Assembly: GCA_965232615.1 (NCBI GenBank)
Contig: OZ246985.1
Coordinates: 2,294,001-2,358,000, forward strand
DNA: 64,000 bases
DNA from: UBA2779 sp965232615
Lineage (GTDB): Bacteria > Spirochaetota > Spirochaetia > DSM-2461
Direction of reading: 5' to 3'
Both the position numbers and the translations under genes were made by a program. Of this stretch, positions 54,312 to 61,363 are shown one piece after another. The notes under the pieces were generated by a model that saw nothing but the letters and a program-made list of their open reading frames with translations, had not been told where the DNA came from and searched no databases. The stretch's first letter is position 1. Each line of letters starts with the position of its first letter.

Positions 54312-55163
54312 GTGAACAGGTATATCAACCCAATGAACGACTTCTTCATGCGCTACCTGCTGGGGAGCAAGGGTAGCGAGAACAACTGCCGTGGCTTCGT
54401 CAATGCCGTTCTTCAGGACATTGATTTCCCGACAGTGAGTAGTCTGACGATTCTCAATCCCTTCAACCTGAAGGAATACCTCGGGCACAAGGAAAGCGTC
54501 ATAGACTGCCGGGCGCAATCAGATGATGGCAGAGTCTTCAACATAGAGATTCAGACAGGCGAGTTAAAGAATTTCGACAAGAAGGCTTTGTTTTACTGGG
54601 GCAAGGCGTACACGTCAGACCTGGAGCAGGGCCATGGATACAGCGAGCTTTCACCGGTGATCAGCATTAACCTGTTGGATTTCGTTTTGTGGCCCAGACT
54701 AAAACAGGTGCACAGTTGTTTCATGCTCAGGGAGCAGAGGAATCCAGACTGCGTTTTTTCGAATGACATCATTGTTCATTGTCTGGAAGCTCCCAAGCTG
54801 GAGGATCATCCGCAGGGCTTAAGCGCGGGTCTGAATGGCTGGCTAACCTATTTGAAATTAGAGGGCAAAGTACCGGAAGCGGAATTGTTAGAAATAATAT
54901 AGGAGGATCCAGTTTTGAAGGAGGTCCATAAAACGTACAATAAGTTTTTGAGCAATCCTGAATTGATGGAGGCCTATGAGGGCAGGCAGAGATGGCTACA
55001 CGATCAGGCGACAATCAGGGAAGAAAGCTTCAAAGAAGGTGAAGAAAGAGGCCGAGATGAGGAAAAAGCCCAAACAGCCAAACGCTTAAAAGCCGCCGGA
55101 GCCGACATGGAACTCATCTTCACAGCCACCGGCCTAAGCGAAGAAGAGATCCAAAAGCTCTAA
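54312..55163 (+). pseudogene. Rpn-family/PD-(D/E)XK nuclease gene with in-frame stop
   Basis: A GTG start at 54312 opens a 196-codon frame (INPMNDFFMRYLLGS...ILNPFNLKEYLGHKESVIDCRAQSDDGRVFNIEIQ...). IDCRAQSDDGRVFNIEIQ carries the D-x-IEIQ nuclease motif of Rpn/PF12784 recombination-promoting nucleases. The frame stops at TAG (54900-54902), but reading on in the same frame continues without break (EDPVLKEVHKTYNKFLSNPELMEAYEGR...) to 55163. The protein end, with its coiled EEGEERGRDEEK, is the usual family tail. One nonsense mutation therefore breaks an otherwise complete gene of about 284 codons. It sits between direct repeats. Confidence 0.8.
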
Positions 55164-55187
55164 CAGAAACAAATCTCCCCAGAGTCC

Positions 55188-55378
55188 CCTGCGAAAACCC
55201 CCCTGCATTTGACAGCCCCACCTCCGTGAACTCCGTGCCTCCGTGAGAAACACCCCCCCCCCAGAGCCATCGGCCATCAGCATTCACAACCGGGAGCCAA
55301 ACACCCCTACCGGCCCTTTCGTCAGGCAGACCAGGTATCTGAAAAATATCGACTCGTTTGATGGCAGGCTTTTTAGTG
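55188..55378 (+). repeat. Direct repeat, right copy, flanking the Rpn gene
   Basis: Matches 53998-54188 over about 185 bp, 1190 bp apart. C-run lengths differ (CACCCCCCCC versus CACCCCCCACCCCCC). Confidence 0.85.
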
Positions 55379-55463
55379 GCCTTCGACTCGAGTTTATTAG
55401 TTGACATTATATCCACCACACGAACGACCGACCTTCCGGATAAACTTCCAAGATTTTCTATTA

Positions 55464-55568
55464 TTGTATATCAACGGCGATTACGGCCTTTCGCACAGTG
55501 TCGCGATCTGGATGAACAATAATGAAATCATCGACATATCGCCCGTAAGATCGGAAAACAAGGAACAC
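55464..55568 (-). pseudogene. Reverse-transcriptase-like fragment
   Basis: A 35-codon stretch between in-frame stops (55571-55569 TAA and 55463-55461 TAA) encodes GRYVDDFIIVHPDRDTVRKA. This fits the YxDD catalytic box of bacterial reverse transcriptases of the group-II/DGR-like kind (RYVDDFxIVHPD). No other motifs, start or structured intron RNA are evident. It is a fragment only. Confidence 0.5.
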
Positions 55569-55644
55569 TTATGCTGGATCTACGGTCTATTTCCTCATTG
55601 CTTGAAAAGATCTGATCATGTAACCATCATCCCAAATAACTAAA

Positions 55645-55662
55645 GGTTTTTTAGAGGTGCCC
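55645..55662 (+). repeat. Isolated element end, right boundary of the island
   Basis: GGTTTTTTAGAGGTGCCC, identical to the right end of copy C. No hairpin module lies to its left, so it is a solo end. With copy F it brackets 53668-55662. Confidence 0.7.
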
Positions 55663-55695
55663 TGAAGCAGGATCAGTAATCCAAAGCCCTCTTAA

Positions 55696-56841
55696 TCAGA
55701 TCCGATCCTCGATTCCAACCCACGGCTTGTCCACTTCTCCGGTGTATAACGCCTTGGGTCTGTAAAGTCTGTTATTTCTCCGCTGCTCAAGGATGTGAGC
55801 CAGCCAGCCGGAAACTCTTGCGATAGCAAAAATTGGAGTGAAAAGGTTGGAAGGGATTCCAAGCTGACTGTACACAGCACCCGAGAAGAAGTCCACGTTA
55901 GGATAAATGGGCTTTCCCTTTTCTTCCATTTCATCCCTGAACACCTTCTCAACCATTTTGAGAATATCGATATTCCGAGAATCATTGTTTTTCTGCGATA
56001 AAGTCTGGAGATACTTCTCCATGAGGATGGCTCTGGGGTCTTTTGCCTTATAAACACGGTGTCCCATTCCCATGATTTTTCGTTTTTCCTGAAATGCCTT
56101 TTTAAGCCAGGGCTTCACATTATCAACGCTTCCAATTTCATCCACCATCATCATAACCTTTTCATTTGCGCCACCATGCAGACTCCCATAAAGGCTTCCG
56201 ATAGCGGCTGAAATGGCACAGTAACAGGTGGAAAGGGTGGATGCGACGACTCTGGCCGTAAATGTGGAAGCATTGAAAGAATGCTCGGCGTGAAGAGTAA
56301 GACATTTGTCCATGATTTCACCATCTTCATGATCCGGCTCTTCATTTTTCAACTGCCAGAGGAAGTTGGCTCCATGAGAAAGATCCTTTTTGGGTGGAAC
56401 ATATTCCAGGCCGTTCCGAATTCGGTGCCAGGCAGCTACAACAATGGGAAGCTGGGCAATTTGATGGAGGGTTTGACGACAATTACACGTTGCTGAATGT
56501 TCAATCGTATGGCCAATATAACCCGAAAGGTGGTTGATGACCGATTGAAGACATTCCATTGGATGAGCTGCCTTTGGAAAGGTTTTAATCAACTGTAACA
56601 CCTCGGGCTTGAGTTCCCGGCTTTCCCGGAGTTCCGTACTGAAGCTCTTAAGCTGACTGGAATTGGGTAACTGTCCATAGAGCAAAAGATAGGTTGTTTC
56701 CTCAAACGTGGCATGCACAGCCAGATCTGTGATGCCATATCCATAATAGTAGAGTTGACCCTTTTCTCCGTCCACCTTGCAGATATGGCTTTCACCTGCT
56801 ATCACCCCTTCCAACCCTTGTGCGTATGTTGTTTCAGCCAT
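55696..56841 (-). CDS. gltA: Citrate synthase
   Basis: About 381 residues. It condenses acetyl-CoA and oxaloacetate. Catalytic histidines are in LHAEHSFNAST and MGMGHRVYK, and the Asp is in NVDFFSGAVYSQLGIP. Size and sequence fit the short type II-like/gram-positive citrate synthase family (also covers methylcitrate synthase). ATG at 56841 was preferred to 56847, because AGGAGG is too close to the latter. Last gene of acnA-sdhAB-sucCD-gltA. Confidence 0.93.
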   Translation of the reverse strand: MAETTYAQGLEGVIAGESHICKVDGEKGQLYYYGYGITDLAVHATFEETTYLLLYGQLPNSSQLKSFSTELRESRELKPEVLQLIKTFPKAAHPMECLQSVINHLSGYIGHTIEHSATCNCRQTLHQIAQLPIVVAAWHRIRNGLEYVPPKKDLSHGANFLWQLKNEEPDHEDGEIMDKCLTLHAEHSFNASTFTARVVASTLSTCYCAISAAIGSLYGSLHGGANEKVMMMVDEIGSVDNVKPWLKKAFQEKRKIMGMGHRVYKAKDPRAILMEKYLQTLSQKNNDSRNIDILKMVEKVFRDEMEEKGKPIYPNVDFFSGAVYSQLGIPSNLFTPIFAIARVSGWLAHILEQRRNNRLYRPKALYTGEVDKPWVGIEDRI

Positions 56842-56891
56842 TTTCATTCCTCCTTAAAGCACCAGTACTGTTCGACATCATACTATACAAA

Positions 56892-57767
56892 TCATCTTTC
56901 CGCCAGTATTCCACGGATTAATCCGGGTATTTGACCTGGAGTGTCTGCTACAGGTACACCGGCTTTTCCAAAAGCCTCAACCTTTGCTTCAGCGGTCCCC
57001 TGTCCTCCGGAAACAATGGCGCCGGCATGTCCCATGCGTTTCCCTTCCGGGGCAGAACGCCCTGAGATAAATGCGACGACCGGTTTTTTCATGCGGGAGG
57101 CAATGAACTCAGCAGCCTGTTCTTCGGCATTACCACCAATTTCTCCAATCAATACAACGGCATCCGTCCCGGGATCGGACTCAAATCTCTCCAGAAGATC
57201 CAGGTAGCCTGTTCCAATGATGGGATCGCCCCCTACTCCAATACATGTAGACTGACCCATTCCCGCGCCGGTAAGGGCATGAACAACCTCATAGGTAAGA
57301 GTTCCAGAACGGCTGATAACACCAGTCTTTCCCGGCTTGTGGATGAAGGCCGGCATGATGCCGATTTTCGATTTTCCAGGGCTGATTAAGCCTGGACAGT
57401 TCGGGCCTATCAAAACTTGATTACGATCACGGACAAGATGATATATTTCCAGCATGTCCAGTACGGGAACTCCCTCGGTAATACAGATAATAAGGGAGAT
57501 CCCCGCATTCGAAGCCTCCTTCATGGCACTTGCGGCAAACTTTGCCGGTACAAAAATGACACTGGCATTGGCCGATGTTGCTTTTCGAGCCTGTTCAACC
57601 GTATCAAAAACAGGTATTCCGTCCACATCAGAACCGCCTTTGCCGGGAGTTACCCCCCCCACAACACTGGTTCCATCCGCCTTCATTTTTCTGGCATGAA
57701 AAGATCCATCTCTTCCTGTAACACCCTGGACTATTAGTTTTGTATTCTCATCCAGTAATATGCTCAT
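56892..57767 (-). CDS. sucD: Succinyl-CoA synthetase alpha subunit
   Basis: About 291 residues. With SucC it makes succinate, CoA and ATP/GTP from succinyl-CoA. LIVQGVTGRDGSFHARKMKADGT, GPNCPGLISPG and the phosphohistidine loop KRMGHAGAIVSGGQGTAEAK are present. ATG at 57767 is 1 base after the sucC stop; the frame continues to 57890 inside sucC but this is not used. It contains a C8 run in its 5' part. Confidence 0.95.
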   Translation of the reverse strand: MSILLDENTKLIVQGVTGRDGSFHARKMKADGTSVVGGVTPGKGGSDVDGIPVFDTVEQARKATSANASVIFVPAKFAASAMKEASNAGISLIICITEGVPVLDMLEIYHLVRDRNQVLIGPNCPGLISPGKSKIGIMPAFIHKPGKTGVISRSGTLTYEVVHALTGAGMGQSTCIGVGGDPIIGTGYLDLLERFESDPGTDAVVLIGEIGGNAEEQAAEFIASRMKKPVVAFISGRSAPEGKRMGHAGAIVSGGQGTAEAKVEAFGKAGVPVADTPGQIPGLIRGILAER

Positions 57768-57768
57768 C

Positions 57769-58899
57769 TTAACCCCTCGCCACGGCAATAACGTCTTTAA
57801 CAGCCCTGTCCAAATCCGCGCCGGCAGAATAACCGGCTTTTTTAAGTATATCCTTCCCAGCTTCCTGATTGGTTCCCACGAGTCGAACAACCAGGGGAAC
57901 CCCTATTTCAAGTTGATTCCGGGCCATTATAAGACCATTGGCGATGTCGTCACATCGGGTAATGCCGCCGAATATATTGATGAGAATCGCCTTAACTCCG
58001 GGATTCCTCAGGATAATATTCAACGCGTCTGCTACTTTCTGTGGATTGGAACTGCCTCCAACATCCAGAAAATTGGCCGCTTCGCCACCATAATGTTTGA
58101 TGAGATCCATGGTAGCCATGGCCAGTCCGGCACCGTTAACGATGCAACCGATGTCACCATCCATACTGACAAAACTGAGATTTTTTTCCCGGGCCTCCAC
58201 CTCATCGGCACTGTCTTCCTCAGGATTCCGTAAAGCCTCAATTTCCGGGTGCCGGAACAGGGCATTATCATCGAAATTGATTTTCCCATCCAGGGCCAGC
58301 ATTCGTCCATCAGGCGTTAAGGCATAAGGATTTATTTCTGCTAGAGAAGCATCTTTCTCCTTAAACAGGGTAAAAAGTGCTGTAGTAGCCTTCAATGCCT
58401 GGGATCGTTGATTCTTATCTGGAATGGATTTCGCTAAAAACGCATCCAGTCCCGGTTCATCCAGCGGCTGGTGGGGATAGAGGGTCATCCTGTGAATGGC
58501 ATCGGGATTGGAGATGGCCAGTTCTTCAATTTCCACACCCCCCTGATCGGTGAGCATCAGAGTAATTCCCTGCCGGGCCCTGTCCAATACCATGCCCAGA
58601 TAGTGTTCTTTTTCTATGGGAGCAGAATCACACACCAGAATTTTCTCTACCGGATATCCTTTTATACTCAGACCTAGAATTCTTTCGGCCTTTTCTTCCA
58701 CTTCCGAGGCTGTATCGGCCAGTTTTACACCACCGGCCTTGCCTCGACCCCCGGCAAGAACCTGGGCCTTTACCACGGTTTGTTTCCATCCCTCCGCAGC
58801 CTCACGGGCCTGGGATGGGCTGGTGACAAGTCGATAATCATTGACAGGGATTCCATATTCCCTGAATAAATCTCTGGCCTGATGCTCGTGGATTTTCAT
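57769..58899 (-). CDS. sucC: Succinyl-CoA synthetase beta subunit
   Basis: About 376 residues. ATP-grasp subunit: MKIHEHQARDLFREYGIPV, KAQVLAGGRGKAGGV, and MDGDIGCIVNGAGLAMATMDLI with NIFGGITRCDDIANGL at the end. ATG at 58899 overlaps the sdhB stop (ATGA). The longer frame to 58977 runs inside sdhB and is rejected. Confidence 0.95.
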   Translation of the reverse strand: MKIHEHQARDLFREYGIPVNDYRLVTSPSQAREAAEGWKQTVVKAQVLAGGRGKAGGVKLADTASEVEEKAERILGLSIKGYPVEKILVCDSAPIEKEHYLGMVLDRARQGITLMLTDQGGVEIEELAISNPDAIHRMTLYPHQPLDEPGLDAFLAKSIPDKNQRSQALKATTALFTLFKEKDASLAEINPYALTPDGRMLALDGKINFDDNALFRHPEIEALRNPEEDSADEVEAREKNLSFVSMDGDIGCIVNGAGLAMATMDLIKHYGGEAANFLDVGGSSNPQKVADALNIILRNPGVKAILINIFGGITRCDDIANGLIMARNQLEIGVPLVVRLVGTNQEAGKDILKKAGYSAGADLDRAVKDVIAVARG

Positions 58900-59618
58900 A
58901 ACTTTCCTTCTTTGTATTTTTTGATTGTCCGCTTGGTTAGATTTATAAGTTTCGTAATTTTTATATCCCTGGGACAAACCTTTGTGCAGTCAAAGTGATT
59001 ATCACAGGACCAGACAGCTTCGTCAGCATCCACAATTTTTAAGCGTTCCGCCCATCCCCTGTCCCGGCTGTCAAAGACAAATCGGGCAGCAGCCACCAGG
59101 GCCGCGGGTCCGAGGAAGTCAGGTTTTTCTTCAACAACAGGGCAGGCTGAATAGCAGGAACCGCAATTGATACATTTGGTGGCCTCGTCAATAAGGGCTC
59201 TATCCTCAGGAGACTGATAAAACTCACCCCGGGGAGGCGGCGCGTCTTTTGGAATAAGATAGGGTTTGACACTTCGGAATTTGGAAAGAAACATGGATTG
59301 GTCCACCATGAGATCCTTTTGAACCGGCATGTTTCTCAGGGGATCCAGAGTAATGACATCCCCATCTTTTTCAGCCGCATCCCGAATGAGTGTTTTACAC
59401 GCCAATCGTTCCTTTCCGTTAATTCTCATGGCATCCGAACCACATATTCCATGAGCACAGGATTTTCGGAATCCCAGAGTTCCATCAACATTGCGGGATA
59501 TATACATCAACGCGTCCAGTATTCGGTCGGTGGGTTTCAAATCGACATCATAGTATACACGCCGGGCTTTAGAATCAGTCTCAGAATCAAATCGTTTTAC
59601 GTCCAGAGTTACTCTCAT
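58896..59618 (-). CDS. sdhB: Succinate dehydrogenase/fumarate reductase iron-sulfur subunit
   Basis: About 240 residues. Carries electrons between SdhA and quinones or another acceptor. Cluster ligands: SCAHGICGSDAM...RLAC ([2Fe-2S], with Asp at the usual third place), CINCGSCYSACPVV and CDNHFDCTKVCPRDI. ATG at 59618 has AGAGGTTGG upstream. No sdhC or sdhD follows or precedes it in this operon. Confidence 0.94.
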   Translation of the reverse strand: MRVTLDVKRFDSETDSKARRVYYDVDLKPTDRILDALMYISRNVDGTLGFRKSCAHGICGSDAMRINGKERLACKTLIRDAAEKDGDVITLDPLRNMPVQKDLMVDQSMFLSKFRSVKPYLIPKDAPPPRGEFYQSPEDRALIDEATKCINCGSCYSACPVVEEKPDFLGPAALVAAARFVFDSRDRGWAERLKIVDADEAVWSCDNHFDCTKVCPRDIKITKLINLTKRTIKKYKEGKL

Positions 59619-59629
59619 TTCCAACCTCT

Positions 59630-61363
59630 CTAATAGACTCTCGGCTTCGGTTCCCATCGACTGATATCGACAGGTTTTGAACCCAGAATTATCTTGTCAT
59701 CTTCCATTGTACTCAAGGAATGCTTCAGCCAGTTATCATCATCTCTGTCCGGGTAATCTTCCCGGGAATGGGCTCCACGGCTTTCGGTGCGGGCCAATGC
59801 CGCCGATGCCGTATGGAGGGACAGGTCCAGCAAATTTTCCAGTTCCAGAATTGTAAGAACTTCGGCATTGAAATTAACACCTTTATCATGGACACCAATT
59901 TCTCCGAAGGAGGCTCTCAGATTTGTTATATCGGAAACGGCTTTCTGCATATCCTCTCCCCTGCGGTACACACCAACATTGGCCATCATGCTTTCTTCCA
60001 TGGCTTTGTAGGTATCTCCGGGATTTTTACCGCCCTTTTTCAGTTTTTTAACTTTCTCCTTCCACATGGCCATCTTCTCTTCCCCACTCCGACCTGGATT
60101 GGGCTGGGAAGCATCTTTAACATATCGGGCCATGGACTGTCCTGATCGACGGCCATAGACGATGAGTTCTACTAGACTGTTCGTTCCCAGACGATTGGCG
60201 CCATGCACCGAAACACAGGCACATTCGCCGGCAGCAAACAAACCATCCCAGACGGTCGTTCCATCTGTAACACGGCCATCCACATCGGTGGGAATTCCGC
60301 CCATAGCATAGTGAGCAGTGGGCTGAACAGGCATGGGTTCATGGACGGGATCAATGCCCAGATAAGTTCGGCAGAAGTCCGCGATATCAGGAATCTTGGC
60401 TTCTACAACATCCCGGCCCAGATGGCTGGCATCAAGATGCACCCAGTCATCGATTTTCCCCTTGCCTTCAATGCCATTACCGTTGGCAATCTCCGTCATA
60501 ATAGCCCGGCTTACCATGTCGCGTGGGGCCAGATCCAGCAGGGTGGGAGCATACCTCTCCATGAAGCGTTCGCCATGACGATTGTACAGGATACCCCCTT
60601 CTCCACGGACACCCTCCGTAATAAGAATCCCCATTTTCCGTATGCCTGTGGGATGGAACTGAAAGAATTCCATATCCATGAGAGGAACACCAGCCCGTGC
60701 CAGTACAGCCGGTCCATCACCTGTGTTGGCAATGGCATTTGAGGTTACCTTGAACATTCGTCCAAATCCGCCGGTGGCAAAAAGAACAGCCCTTGCACCC
60801 ACAAGATGCAATTCACCCGTGGAGAACTCAAATACGATGAGACCGGTCAGGTTTGTGCCATCCATAACGGTATCCACCACCTGCCATTCATTATGAAAAG
60901 CCACATCATTTTTGATACACTGCTGGTAGAGGGTTTGGAGTATCATATTCCCGGTTCTATCGGCCGCACAGCAGGATCTCATCACGGCTGCAGCCCCGAA
61001 TTCCTTTGTATGCCCCCCGAACCGCCGCTGTTCAATCTTACCTTCCGGCGTTCTGCTGAAGGGAAGTCCACGGTTTTCAAGATCATAAACCGCGCGTACC
61101 GCTTCTTCGGCCAGGATGACGGCCGCATTCTGATCAACCAGATAATCGCCTCCCTTCACTGTGTCAAAGGCATGCCACTCAGGACTGTCCTCCTCCATAT
61201 TACCAAGAGCGGCCCCTATACCTCCCTGAGCAGCACCTGTATGGCTTCTCTGGGGATACAGCTTGGTAATCACCGCCGTTTTACTGACACCGGATGCTTC
61301 CAGAGCCGCGTATAAACCTGCTCCGCCTGCTCCCACAATTACAACATCGTAATCAAATCGCAT
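59630..61363 (-). CDS. sdhA: Succinate dehydrogenase/fumarate reductase flavoprotein subunit
   Basis: About 577 residues. FAD subunit that interconverts succinate and fumarate. VVIVGAGGAGLYAALEAS is the FAD loop, RSHTGAAQGGIGAALGN carries the covalent-FAD His, HPTGIRKMGILITEGVRGEGG is the active-site region, and GLFAAGECACVSVHGANRLGTNSL and SLHTASAALARTESRGAHSREDYPDRD complete the family. The start may be ATG 61363 or 61366 (adjacent, behind AGGAGG). The gene overlaps the acnA stop. Confidence 0.95.
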   Translation of the reverse strand: MRFDYDVVIVGAGGAGLYAALEASGVSKTAVITKLYPQRSHTGAAQGGIGAALGNMEEDSPEWHAFDTVKGGDYLVDQNAAVILAEEAVRAVYDLENRGLPFSRTPEGKIEQRRFGGHTKEFGAAAVMRSCCAADRTGNMILQTLYQQCIKNDVAFHNEWQVVDTVMDGTNLTGLIVFEFSTGELHLVGARAVLFATGGFGRMFKVTSNAIANTGDGPAVLARAGVPLMDMEFFQFHPTGIRKMGILITEGVRGEGGILYNRHGERFMERYAPTLLDLAPRDMVSRAIMTEIANGNGIEGKGKIDDWVHLDASHLGRDVVEAKIPDIADFCRTYLGIDPVHEPMPVQPTAHYAMGGIPTDVDGRVTDGTTVWDGLFAAGECACVSVHGANRLGTNSLVELIVYGRRSGQSMARYVKDASQPNPGRSGEEKMAMWKEKVKKLKKGGKNPGDTYKAMEESMMANVGVYRRGEDMQKAVSDITNLRASFGEIGVHDKGVNFNAEVLTILELENLLDLSLHTASAALARTESRGAHSREDYPDRDDDNWLKHSLSTMEDDKIILGSKPVDISRWEPKPRVY

